NCBI GenBank assembly: GCA_012031655.1
Contig: JAAUUD010000005.1
Span: 1 to 33,220 of the forward strand
Reading direction: 5' to 3'
Source: Anaerolineae bacterium
Lineage (GTDB): Bacteria; Chloroflexota; Anaerolineae; Aggregatilineales; J027
DNA length: 33,220 nt
The notes under the pieces were generated by a model. The model ran no database searches, was not told the DNA's origin, and saw only the letters and a list, made by a program, of their open reading frames with translations. Shown here in pieces: positions 7,748-17,007 of this stretch; positions within the stretch are counted from its first letter, which is position 1, and every line of letters begins with the position of its first letter. The translations under genes were made by a program, and so were the position numbers.

Positions 7748-10145
7748 ATGCAACACCAACTCAATGCGCTCTATCAACCCATAAAGCAGGGGCTGGCTAC
7801 CGGCGCCTTGCTCGGCGGTTTGCTGGTCTTCCTCATTTTGATCGGCATCCCTTCGCAAGAAAGCGAGCAGCTCGCCGCCGCGACCCTGCCCCTGTTTGCT
7901 GCACTGGCGCTGTTTTTTGGATGGCGCCTGGCCCGAGGCTATACACAAGACTGGCTTGCCCTGACCATCAACGTGCTGGCAGCGGCTGTGCTCACCAACT
8001 TCCTGCTGATGAGCTTCCTGGGCATCATCAACCAAATGCACGCGGATAATGTGGATGTGGTTGGGGACTACTTTGCGCGCATGAGCACCTATCCCATGCA
8101 GGTGCTTTCCGGCGTCCCGCGCGAGGAGCTGCACCCGAACCCCCCGCGCGATCCCATCACGCGCGAATACCCGCCCAATACCGAGCTACGCACGAACCCA
8201 TTTCAGCTTTTCACCCGTGCAGAGTATGCCTTTTTCTCGGTAGCCGGGGTGCACTTAGGCGGCTTCTAGTGGCCTAACCTTGTTGCTGGGCGCAATGCTC
8301 ACCCTCGGTGGTGCAGCCCAAAAAGCCGCTGAACGCGCTGACTTCGCCAGATGGCGCCAAACCAGCGCGAACCTCCTGAAGCAGCTTAAGCTGGACTACC
8401 CCCTGGCCGAGCTACGCCACTGGACTGTGCTCCTGCTGCCTCTGTTCCTGTTCCTGCTCTTCTGGAGCAGCGTGTCGCAACCCGTCTCAGGCGGCATTTT
8501 TGACACCCTGGGCACGGAAAGCGGCGCCGAACTACACCTGGTAGACCTGAACAGCACCTTTAACCTGACCAGTAGCTCCCTGGTCAATGCCCGTAGCTTG
8601 CAACTCATCCTGGCTTTTAGTATGGTGATTGCGGGCATCTTCGCGGTTCAGGGCACGCGCCAGAACTTCAGCCGCTATCCCTACGTGTTGCGCGTGGGTC
8701 TGATCTACCTCTTTATCCTGATTTGGCTGGGCGTGGCAGCCTGGCGGGTAACCCTCAGTGACGAACAATTTATTGCCCCCAGCATCGACTTCCTCGGTTG
8801 GGAGTCGCAGGAGTGGTCCATTGTTGCGTTGATCTGCATCGCGCTGGGCATGTTCTTCTACGGCCTGCTGAGCAACCGCAACCCGCGTAATTTCGAATTC
8901 TCTCTGGTCCTCATCATGGTAAGCGGCTTGGTGATGCTGGCTCCGTTAAACATGGACCAGTACCAGACCAACGTGAGCACCTTGGTTGCAGTGTGGATCA
9001 TGTTTGGCCTGGGGATGAATATCGTTGTTGGCTACGCGGGCCTGTTGGACCTCGGTTATGTGGCTTTCCTGGCCATTGGTGCCTATACCTACGCCTTTCT
9101 CTCACCCATAAACACGCAGGCCAAGCTAAACCGTACCGAACTCAACGACCTCGGGTGGGCAATTTACATAGGCTTGGTGGTGGTGCCGCTGGTTGTGTTT
9201 GGTGCGAGCCTGGCCTGGCACCGTCTGGGCCGGGGCAACACCTCAAACCGCCCTGCCGCAACTTCTGCGCTCAAGCGCCTGGCGCCGCTCTGGAAGAACC
9301 AGCCGCCTCTGCTGGTGACGCTGGCGCTGATTGGAGTTGCGGTTGGCGCAACCTTTCTTGTGCGTGCTGTGCTGGAGGCATCCGGCCAACTTGAAGTATG
9401 GCAGTTCTCGCCCTTCCTGGTATCGCTGTTCGTTGCCATGTTTGCGGCAGCTTTTGCGGGTTTTGTGCTGGGGGTGCCTGTGCTGCGTTTACGTGGCGAT
9501 TATCTGGCGATTGTAACTCTGGGGTTTGGGGAGATCATCAGCCTGAGCCTGCGCAACCTGAGCAATATCACCGGGGGGCCATCCGGTGCGGTGCGCCTAC
9601 CCCAACCTGTCGCGGATGATACCCCCGCGCTGACGGCCTCACTGGCGGTCCTCTACCTGAATGTGGTGTTCATCCTGCTGATCATCCTCCTGGCCAATCG
9701 CCTGCGCAATTCGCGGATTGGCCTGGCCTGGCTAGCCATGCGTAGCGATGAAGATATCGCCCAATCCATGGGCATCAACCTCGTGAACGCTAAGCTACTG
9801 GCTTTTTCCATTGGTGCTGGCTTTGCGGGAGTTGCCGGGATGCTCCTGGCGGCCAACCAACCTGGCGGCATCTTTCCAGAAAGCTTTACCCTGCAACAGT
9901 CTATTAATGTGTTGGCCCTGGTTATTATCGGCGGGATGGGCAGCATTCCTGGCGTCATCATCGGCGCAATCGTGCTGGTGGGCTTGCCAGAAATCCTGCG
10001 CCCGGTTCAGGAATACCGGATCATGGCGTTTGGGTTATTGCTGGTTGTCACGATGGTGGTCCGTCCCAGTGGCCTGTTGCCCACCCCACCCCCAGCGCTG
10101 GAAGCCGAAGCTCAAAATCTTTACCAGAGCCGGCGTGAGGAATGA
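7748..10145 (+). CDS. livM: LivM-type permease with very long N-terminal membrane extension (one frameshift)
   Basis: Two open frames join at about 8258-8270. The first ends GVHLGGF-stop; the second, read from 8259 onward, gives AASSGLTLLLGAM. One extra base (or two missing) explains the break and no start or ribosome binding site is visible for a separate second gene. The joined protein is about 799 aa. The LivM core occupies about the last 390 residues: MNIVVGYAGLLDLGYVAFLAIGA, IVTLGFGEIISLSLRN, NITGGPSG, RSDEDIAQSMGI (coupling helix) and LVIIGGMGSIPGVIIGA. The first ~400 residues add about eight hydrophobic segments, far beyond the short extension of E. coli LivM. Its stop overlaps the livG region as TGACCATG. 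Confidence 0.85.
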
Positions 10146-10147
10146 CC

Positions 10148-10984
10148 ATGAATGCCCTTGACGTTCAGTCCATCACCAAAGTCTTTGGCGGGCTGGTCGC
10201 TGTTTCAGAGGCCAGCATGGCCATCCCTGATCGCGCCATTGCCAGCCTCATAGGACCCAACGGCGCAGGCAAAACCACGTTCTTTAACTGCGTTTCGGGT
10301 TTCTACAAACCAGAACGCGGAAAGATCATCGCCTATGGGCGCAATATTCAGGGCCTGCGTACAGACCAGATCATGGCGCTGGGGATTGCGCGGACCTATC
10401 AGAACATTCACCTCTTTAGTGGCATGACCGTTCTGGAAAACATCCTGGCCGGGATGCACAGCCGCCGGGCCATGGGGCCACTCGGCGCATTGGCGCGCCA
10501 CCGCAGCAACCGAGATGAAGCGCGCAATGTGCTGGCCAATGCTTACCACTGGCTGGAATACGTTGGCCTGGCGGGTCAGGGCGACCAGTTCGCCACCAAC
10601 CTCTCCTATGGAAGCCAGCGCCGGCTGGAAATCGCACGCGCCCTGGCCAGCGAGCCACGCATCCTGCTGCTGGACGAGCCAACCGCAGGCATGAATCCAC
10701 AAGAAAAACAAACAATGATCGACTTTATCCGGCGCTTGCGCGATGAACTGGGCCTTACCATCTTTTTAATCGAGCACGATATGGGCCTGGTGATGAACGT
10801 TTCTGATCAGATCACCGTCCTCGACTATGGCCGCGTCATTGCAGAAGGCACACCCACAGAAGTCAAAAACAATCCGCGTGTCATCGAAGCCTATCTGGGG
10901 AGCCAGGCCGAGCAAGAACCCCATGCCGCCGAGATACCTGATGACCTTCCCCAAGATGAACAGCCCCAGAAAGAAACTGTGTAA
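10148..10984 (+). CDS. livG: Branched-chain amino acid ABC transporter ATPase LivG
   Basis: 278 aa from ATG 10148. An alternative ATG at 10142 overlaps the livM stop, but GAGGA lies too close to it and fits 10148 better. Walker A GPNGAGKTT, Q-loop GIARTYQNIHLF, a signature LSYGSQRRLEIARAL (usual LSYGQQ, second Q replaced by S), Walker B ILLLDEPTAGMNP, and the switch histidine in FLIEHDMGLVM. The C-terminal VIEAYLGSQ is the LivG hallmark, followed by an acidic tail of about 25 residues. It energises the LivHM channel from the cytoplasm together with LivF. Confidence 0.95.
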   Translation: MNALDVQSITKVFGGLVAVSEASMAIPDRAIASLIGPNGAGKTTFFNCVSGFYKPERGKIIAYGRNIQGLRTDQIMALGIARTYQNIHLFSGMTVLENILAGMHSRRAMGPLGALARHRSNRDEARNVLANAYHWLEYVGLAGQGDQFATNLSYGSQRRLEIARALASEPRILLLDEPTAGMNPQEKQTMIDFIRRLRDELGLTIFLIEHDMGLVMNVSDQITVLDYGRVIAEGTPTEVKNNPRVIEAYLGSQAEQEPHAAEIPDDLPQDEQPQKETV

Positions 10985-10987
10985 GCT

Positions 10988-11704
10988 ATGAGCCTGCTGG
11001 AACTCCGCAACGTCCATACTTTTTATGGCAAAATTCATGCCCTAAAGGGCATTTCGTTACGTGTGGAAGAAGGCGAAGTGGTCACGCTGATCGGTAGCAA
11101 TGGGGCCGGAAAAAGCACCACGCTCAAAACTATCTCTGGCATTACGCCAGCCGCTGAAGGCAACATCATCCTGGGTAAGCAAGAGATCACCCAGCTAAAG
11201 CCGGATCAGATCGTTGGGCTGGGCGTCATCCAAAGCCCAGAAGGGCGTCGCATTTTTGGCCGCCTGACCGTGCGGGAAAATCTGGAGATGGGCGCCTTCA
11301 CGCGCGATGACAAAGCCGGCATAGCGCAAGATCTCGAGTACGTCTTCGGTCTGTTTCCGCGCCTCAAGGAGCGCGAAAATCAGCATGGCGGCACGCTTTC
11401 TGGCGGCGAACAACAGATGCTGGCCATGGGCCGCGCCTTGATGGCCAAGCCACGCATTCTGCTGCTGGATGAACCCTCAATGGGCCTGGCGCCTCTGCTC
11501 GTCAAGAGCATTTTTGAGATCATCAAGTACCTGAATGAAGAGCGCCACACCACCATTCTGTTGGTGGAGCAAAATGCTAACGTAGCACTGCAAGTGGCGC
11601 AGCGCGGTTATGTGCTGCAAAGTGGGCACATCATCATTGCGGATGATGCCGAGGTGCTGGCCGCAGACCCCTCCATCCGCGAAGCTTACCTGGGAGGACA
11701 TTAA
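10988..11704 (+). CDS. livF: Branched-chain amino acid ABC transporter ATPase LivF
   Basis: 238 aa. Walker A GSNGAGKSTTLKT, Q-loop GVIQSPEGRRIFGRLTV (the LivF-specific PEGRRIF), signature LSGGEQQMLAMGRALM, Walker B ILLLDEPSMGLAP and the end of the ATPase at LLVEQNANVALQVAQRGYVLQSG. It starts 3 nt after livG and ends 3 nt before the lipoprotein gene, so all are in one operon. LivG and LivF form the heterodimeric ATPase. Complete and undamaged. Confidence 0.95.
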   Translation: MSLLELRNVHTFYGKIHALKGISLRVEEGEVVTLIGSNGAGKSTTLKTISGITPAAEGNIILGKQEITQLKPDQIVGLGVIQSPEGRRIFGRLTVRENLEMGAFTRDDKAGIAQDLEYVFGLFPRLKERENQHGGTLSGGEQQMLAMGRALMAKPRILLLDEPSMGLAPLLVKSIFEIIKYLNEERHTTILLVEQNANVALQVAQRGYVLQSGHIIIADDAEVLAADPSIREAYLGGH

Positions 11705-11707
11705 GCG

Positions 11708-12220
11708 ATGCGCCGCCTGGTCTTGTTTCTGCTCTCCCTGCTCTGGCTGGCCGCGGCCTGCACCAGCCCGCGCGATGAAGCCGCTGCCTGGGCAGACCGA
11801 TTTCCCGAAGAGATCACACGCGAAGGCGGCCTGGCCTGGGAGCTTGATGACCGCCTGCAACGCACTGCCGCAGACCCTTCTGGCTTAGGGCACGTCCTGC
11901 TGCGTTACGAAAGTGATGATGATCTGAGCACACAGGTCACAATATGGGCGTTTGGCTCGGTTCGCCTCGCGGAGCTGCACTATGCCGCGCAGCTTGAGCA
12001 GTGGAGCTTGCAGGGCGCCACCCTGGAACGTGAACGTGCGGGCACCGCAGCATTCGACGCGGTGGCCACACCCGGCGGGGGGCTGCTCTTCTACCAGGTA
12101 GAAAACGTGGTCTTTCAGGTGGCTTTCCTGCTGCCGGCAGAGCCAGAAACACAGCAGTTTGGCCCTGAGCTTTATGAGACCTGGATGGAGTTGATCCTGG
12201 CGATTGAAGACGCGCTTTAG
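11708..12220 (+). CDS. Putative lipoprotein at the end of the liv operon
   Basis: 170 aa. The N-terminus MRRLVLFLLSLLWLAAAC is a lipoprotein signal with lipobox LAAAC, so Cys18 is the expected lipidated residue. The remainder is a soluble domain rich in aromatic and acidic residues (LLRYESDDDLSTQVTIWAFGS, then GGGLLFYQVENVVFQVAFLL) and shows no enzyme motif. It begins 3 nt after livF, so it is co-transcribed with the transporter and may act at the cell surface with LivJ. I do not recognise a family. The stop TAG overlaps the convergent ArsR-rhodanese stop by 4 bases. Confidence 0.75.
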   Translation: MRRLVLFLLSLLWLAAACTSPRDEAAAWADRFPEEITREGGLAWELDDRLQRTAADPSGLGHVLLRYESDDDLSTQVTIWAFGSVRLAELHYAAQLEQWSLQGATLERERAGTAAFDAVATPGGGLLFYQVENVVFQVAFLLPAEPETQQFGPELYETWMELILAIEDAL

Positions 12221-12897
12221 GGCTCCTCGGTGCGCTTGATGGGCAATCCAGCGCGTTGCCATTCCATCATCCCCTGGTCAAGCACCCGCACCCGATACCC
12301 GCGCTGTTGCAAAGCCAGGGCCAGTTCATCCGAAAGCAAGCAATAGGCACTGCGGCAGTAGGCAACCACTTCTTTGTCACGCTGTAAGTTGAGTTCGGCC
12401 TCCAGCGCCTCCAGAGGGAGGTTAATGGCACCTGGGATGTGCCCAGCTTGATATTCGTCCTCTGGACGCGCATCGAGCAAGATGACACTCTCACTGCGCA
12501 GTCTTTCCAGGAGCTCGGCGGCATCGATAGCCTCCAGAGATGCCCGTTGCTGAAAGAAGTTGTGCATCAGGTCATCAATCTCCAGCAAGTGCGTTTGTGC
12601 CAGGTCGTTGATGGACAACCAGACTTTGAGCACCATCGCATCAGCCAGGCGATAATACGCAAAAGTGCCCTCTCGGCGGACGGCAACCAAGCGTGCTGCT
12701 CGGAGCACCTGCAAATGCTGTGAAACATTGGCCACCGACATTTCCGTTTTGCGTGCCAACCCTTCGACCGTATGATCTGTCTGCGCGAGCAAATCAATGA
12801 TTTCCAGGCGTCGGGGACTGCCCAGTGCTTTCCCAATCCGTGCAAATTGCTCGTACAGTTGAAGCTTATACTCGTTCTTCTGGGTGTTGGCTGGCAT
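12217..12897 (-). CDS. ArsR-family HTH regulator fused to a rhodanese domain
   Basis: 226 aa. Residues about 10-100 are a winged helix of the ArsR/SmtB type (LGSPRRLEIIDLLAQ, SVANVSQHLQVLRAARLVAVRREG, then AYYRLAD). Residues about 125-222 are a rhodanese domain (VILLDARPEDEYQAGHIPGAINLPL) with the active-site loop VAYCRSAYC, whose first Cys is in the position of the persulfide-carrying cysteine. Such fusions are known sulfur-responsive repressors: the rhodanese part presumably senses or carries sulfane sulfur and changes DNA binding. Monocistronic on the minus strand; no obvious sulfur-metabolism target lies beside it, so autoregulation is the simplest guess. A weak ribosome binding site (AGGTG) precedes the ATG. 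Confidence 0.88.
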   Translation of the reverse strand: MPANTQKNEYKLQLYEQFARIGKALGSPRRLEIIDLLAQTDHTVEGLARKTEMSVANVSQHLQVLRAARLVAVRREGTFAYYRLADAMVLKVWLSINDLAQTHLLEIDDLMHNFFQQRASLEAIDAAELLERLRSESVILLDARPEDEYQAGHIPGAINLPLEALEAELNLQRDKEVVAYCRSAYCLLSDELALALQQRGYRVRVLDQGMMEWQRAGLPIKRTEEP

Positions 12898-12977
12898 CCT
12901 AGCGCACCTTTTCGGTGAGGCGGTATTGATCAGATGTTATTGTATGCGTAAGCGGGGTAAAACCGCCAGCCTTTGGG

Positions 12978-13015
12978 GACAAACAAAGAGGCCGAAAGCT
13001 GTCAACTTTCGGCCT
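12978..13015 (-). terminator. Intrinsic terminator of tRNA-Asp
   Basis: A perfect 10-bp stem (AGGCCGAAAG / CTTTCGGCCT at 12989-12998 and 13006-13015, 7-nt loop) lies immediately after the tRNA-Asp gene on the minus strand and is followed there by CTCTTTGTTTGT, a U-rich stretch. Confidence 0.75.
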
Positions 13016-13018
13016 GAA

Positions 13019-13092
13019 CGCGGTGGACGGGACTCGAACCCGCGATCTTCGCCTTGACAGGGCGATATGTTAACCGGCTACACCACCACCGC
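13019..13092 (-). tRNA. tRNA-Asp (GUC)
   Basis: Minus-strand cloverleaf: acceptor GCGGTGG pairs with CCACCGC, anticodon stem TCGCC/GGCGA encloses CTGTCAA with anticodon GTC, and the T arm has TTCGAGT. Discriminator G. CCA is not encoded. It has its own promoter and terminator. Confidence 0.93.
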
Positions 13093-13109
13093 TCGTAGTC
13101 GGTTGCAAT

Positions 13110-13138
13110 ATAATAATGGGCAGGAGCCATTTCGGCAA
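13110..13138 (-). promoter_or_regulatory. Promoter of tRNA-Asp
   Basis: On the minus strand TTGCCG (13133-13138), a 17-nt spacer and TATTAT (13110-13115) place the start of transcription a few nucleotides upstream of the tRNA. It lies in the gap after alr, so tRNA-Asp does not depend on read-through from the valS operon. Confidence 0.6.
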
Positions 13139-13165
13139 GGGTCAAGTTAGCTGTTCACGCAAGTT

Positions 13166-14311
13166 TTAAGGTTTCTCATGCTGATAAATCCGGGGTGGCC
13201 TGGCAAGCAAACGCGTGGTTATCTCATAGTTTATGGTCTCAGACCAAAGCGCGATTTCGTCCGCGCTAATCTCCTCCCTCCCCTGCTTACCCAGGATCAC
13301 CACCTCATCTCCAGGTTTTGCGTCTAAAACTTCGCTGAGGTCAACGCTAAGCTGATCCATAGACACCCTTCCAAGCACGGGCACGCGTTTCCCGCCTACA
13401 AGGACCATCCCTCGATTGCTCAGCGTTCTTGGGTAGCCATCGCCATAGCCTATTGGCACAAGGCCTATGCGCCGCTCACTTGGCGTAACATAAGTGCGGC
13501 CATAGCCAACGCTGTACCCGGCAGGCAGGGTTTTTACTCTCCCTAAGTGGCTTGAGATGCGTAGTGCTGCCCGGAGTTCGAAAGGGGGTTGGACGGCAGC
13601 ATTGGGTCTGAGGCCATAGATGCCGATTCCGCAGCGGACCATGTTCAGGTGGCTATAGCGGTGGTATAGCGTCCCCCCCGTGTTCGCACTGTGTAGCAGT
13701 GCTTCTGGGGCAGTGCTGGTGCGGATGATTTCTGCGGCTTCGATGAATACACGAAGTTGCTCGCCTGTAAAGCCGTTTTCTGGTTCATCCGCCACCGCAA
13801 AGTGGGTATAGATGCCCGCCAGGCGCAGCGCTGGCTGGGCCGCAACCGCTCTTGCAAAGTCTAGACCTTCATGGGGCAGCACTCCAGCGCGGCCCATGCC
13901 AGAGTCCAGCTTGATATGAACAGAAACAATGCGCCCCAATCGCTGAGCAGCCACAGCAAGCGCTTGAACCTGCTCCATTTCCGTGAGGGTCGGGGTCAGG
14001 TGATGGGCTGCGACTTGTTCCATTTCTTCTGGCAAGGCATAGGTCATCACCAGGATGGGCGCTTGCAACCCCGCTTGCCGCAACTCCAGCCCTTCAGCCA
14101 CGCGCGAAACCCCTAGCCAGCTTGCCCCCGCCGCCAACGCAGCCCGCGCCACAGGCACCGCTCCATGCCCATACGCGTTGGCCTTTACCACGGCCATCAC
14201 CTGGACGGTTGGCCCGACCCACTCGCGGAGCCGGGCCACATTCTGGCGCACCGCCGCCAGGTCCACTTCAATGCAGGTGACCGTCTTCCCCCCCTGCCCG
14301 CCTGAGAGCAT
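13166..14311 (-). CDS. alr: Alanine racemase
   Basis: 381 aa. PLP-dependent conversion of L- to D-alanine for peptidoglycan. The PLP lysine sits in VVKANAYGHG (Lys43), the second catalytic base in VGYGRTYV, and the methionine contact in GRVSMDQLSVD. The fold-III barrel is complete (IKLDSGMGRAG, HSANTGG). It starts 2 nt after the valS stop, so it is the last gene of the methyltransferase-valS-alr transcription unit under T-box control. The initial residues MLSGGQGGKTV are longer than usual, so the true start could be a few codons downstream. No frame damage. Confidence 0.95.
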   Translation of the reverse strand: MLSGGQGGKTVTCIEVDLAAVRQNVARLREWVGPTVQVMAVVKANAYGHGAVPVARAALAAGASWLGVSRVAEGLELRQAGLQAPILVMTYALPEEMEQVAAHHLTPTLTEMEQVQALAVAAQRLGRIVSVHIKLDSGMGRAGVLPHEGLDFARAVAAQPALRLAGIYTHFAVADEPENGFTGEQLRVFIEAAEIIRTSTAPEALLHSANTGGTLYHRYSHLNMVRCGIGIYGLRPNAAVQPPFELRAALRISSHLGRVKTLPAGYSVGYGRTYVTPSERRIGLVPIGYGDGYPRTLSNRGMVLVGGKRVPVLGRVSMDQLSVDLSEVLDAKPGDEVVILGKQGREEISADEIALWSETINYEITTRLLARPPRIYQHEKP

Positions 14312-14313
14312 GG

Positions 14314-16922
14314 CTAAAGCGCTGCCAGTCGCTCTTGGAAGGTGCGGTAGCTGGCCTGATATTCGCTGAGGCGGTCGCGCTCGCTCTGGACAACTTGCGG
14401 CGGCGCTTTGCTGACAAACTGTTCGTTTGCTAACTTCTTTTCAATGTTCTGGATGAGCTTCTCCACGTTTTCCAGCTCTTTCTGGAGCCGCACCCGTTCT
14501 GCATCCAGGTCCACCAGGTCTGCCAGCGGCAGATAGAGCGTCACATCCGCCGCGACCAGCGCCGCTGCTTTTTCCGGCGCACCCCCATTCAGCCGAATGT
14601 CCTCAATGTTGCACAGCCGCGTAAAGACGTAGCCATAGTCCGCCAGCAGGTTGCCAGTCGCCCGGGGTTAGCCAGGGCGTGCAAGCGCTTGCCTGGGTCC
14701 ACGTTATACTCGTTGCGCACCAGGCGCACCTGCTGCACCAGGTCAACGAGCAAGCTCATCTGTGTTTCGGCGACTTCGTCCCGCAGAGCCGGGCTGCTGG
14801 GCCAGGCGGCAACACACAGCGCCTCGCCTTCATGCGGCATGTGCTGCCAGATTTCTTCTGTGATGAACGGCATGTAGGGGTGCAACAGTCGCAGCACCGT
14901 ATCCAGCGTATAGACCAGCACCTGGCGTACAGTGGTCTTAGCGGCCTCATCCTCACTGTATAGGGTGTGCTTGCTCACCTCCAGGTAAATCGGCGCAAAC
15001 TGCTCCCACACAAAGTCTAGAATCTGGCGTCCTGCTTCAGCATATTGATAGCTTTCAAACAGCCGATCCACGGTTTCCACCAGTTCAGTCAGATGGCTGA
15101 GGATCCAGCGCTCCGGCAAATCCAGGGTGGTTGGGTCAGGGCGCTGCGGGGTCAGTTCTGCATCCCCCAGGTTGCTCTGGACGAAACGCGCCGCCTGCCA
15201 CAGTTTGTTGCCAAAATTTCGGCTGTACTCAACACGGCTCATAGCCAGGTTCATGTCGTTGCCGGGTGTCGAGCCTGTTAGCAGCGTAAAGCGCAATGCA
15301 TCTGTGCTATAGGTATCCATGGTGTCCAGTGGATCAACGACATTCCCCAGGGTTTTGGACATCTTGCGGCCTTGTTCGTCGCGCACCAGCCCATGCAAGT
15401 ACACCGTGTGAAACGGTGGCTTACCCGTAAACCATAGCCCCATCATGATCATCCGCGCCACCCAGAAGAACAGGATGTCGTAGCCAGTTTCTAGCACGCT
15501 GTTAGGATAATAGCGCGATAGGTCCGGCGTTTGGTGCGGCCAGCCTAGCGCGCTAAAGGGCCACAGCCCACTACTAAACCAGGTATCCAGCACATCCGGG
15601 TCCTGTTCCCATAGCCCACTGTCATCCGACGGGCCAGCGCGCAACACGCGCATTTCGCCTGTTTCGCGGTGATACCAGGCCGGGATGCGATGCCCCCACC
15701 ACAATTGGCGGCTGATACACCAATCCTGGATGTTTTCCAGCCAGTGGAAGTACACCTTTTCGAAGCGCTCCGGCACGATGCGAATATCCCCGTTCCGCAT
15801 GGCAGCGATAGCCCGATCGGCCAGGGGTTGGATTTTCACAAACCACTGCTCCGAGATCAGCGGCTCGATGACCTCACCTCCGCGCTGGCTGACAGGTAAT
15901 GTGGTGTGGTAGTCCTCCTCGCGGAGGGTCATCCCAGCGGCTTGCATATCGGCCCATAGCTTTTCCCGGCAAGCATAGCGATCTAACCCCGCATAGGGGC
16001 CGCCCTGCTCGTTGATCGTCGCATCCTTGTTCATCACGTTCAGGATGGACAACCCATGCCGCTGTGCAAGCTCATAGTCGTTAAAATCGTGCCCTGGTGT
16101 GATCTTAAGCGCGCCTGTCCCAAATTCCATATCCACAAATTCATCCGCGATGACGGGAATCGAGCGATTCAACATGGGCACATAAGCGGTTTTGCCGATC
16201 AGGTGCTGGTAGCGCGGGTCGTTCGGGTTCACCGCCAGCGCGGTATCGCCCAGGATCGTCTCTGGACGAGTGGTCGCCACAGGCAAGGACTCACCACCTT
16301 CAACCGGGTAGTTGAAGTAGTACAGCTTGATGTCAACTTCCTTGTTTTCCACTTCCAGGTCGCTCACGGCGGTTTGCAACCCTGGCGACCAGTTAATGAG
16401 CCGGGTGCCGCGATAAATCAACCCCTGCTCATAGAGCGTCACAAAAGCTTCGGTCACCGCTCCCGAAAGCCCCTCATCCAGGGTAAAGCGCTCACGCTCC
16501 CAGTCGCAGGAGGCGCCCATACGCCGCAACTGGTTCTGGATTTGCCCACCATATTTTTCCTTCCAGGCCCAGGTACGCTCCAAAAAGGCTTCCCGCCCGA
16601 TTTCACGCCGGTCAATGCCCTCCTCGCGCAACATTTTTTCCATCTGGAGCTGCGTGGCAATGCCAGCATGATCTGTACCAGGGATCCAGAGTGCCGCTTT
16701 GCCCTGCATCCGCGCCTGGCGGATCATCAAATCCTCCAGGCTCACGAACATTGCATGGCCATTGTGTAGCGCGCCAGTCACATTAGGCGGTGGAATGGCG
16801 ATGACGAAAGACTCAGCCCCTTCTGGGGCGACTTCTGGTTTGAAGTAGCCTTTGGACTCCCAGAAAGCATATAGACGGCTTTCTGCCTCGTGGAAATCAA
16901 AATTTTTGCTGAGTTCTGGCAT
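14314..16922 (-). CDS. valS: Valyl-tRNA synthetase (one frameshift near 14653)
   Basis: ATG 16922 is chosen because AAGAAGGG (16930-16937) lies 7 nt upstream; the frame could also open at a TTG seven codons earlier. The reconstructed length is 869 aa, normal for ValRS. It has the HIGH-type motif HNGHA in PPPNVTGALHNGHAMF, the editing domain (TTRPETILGDTALAV), the KMSKS loop as GRKMSKTLGN, the anticodon-binding domain and a C-terminal coiled coil (DAERVRLQKELENVEKLIQN). The frame breaks after NPGRL near 14652-14654; one added base yields ANLLADYGYVFTRLCNIED and the coiled coil. It charges tRNA-Val and is the second gene behind the valine T-box. Confidence 0.95.
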
Positions 16923-17007
16923 CGCTTTTCCCTTCTTGTTCAAGTTCTGCTGCTCCCGCGTTGCTAGATTGCAACCGGGCCTGAATGACTACACGACATT
17001 GACTGAG

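Noticed and set aside
8259-8282. A separate gene starting at TTG 8280 after the first livM part
   Set aside because: No ribosome binding site precedes it and the frame is coding-like back to 8259, so one interrupted gene fits better.
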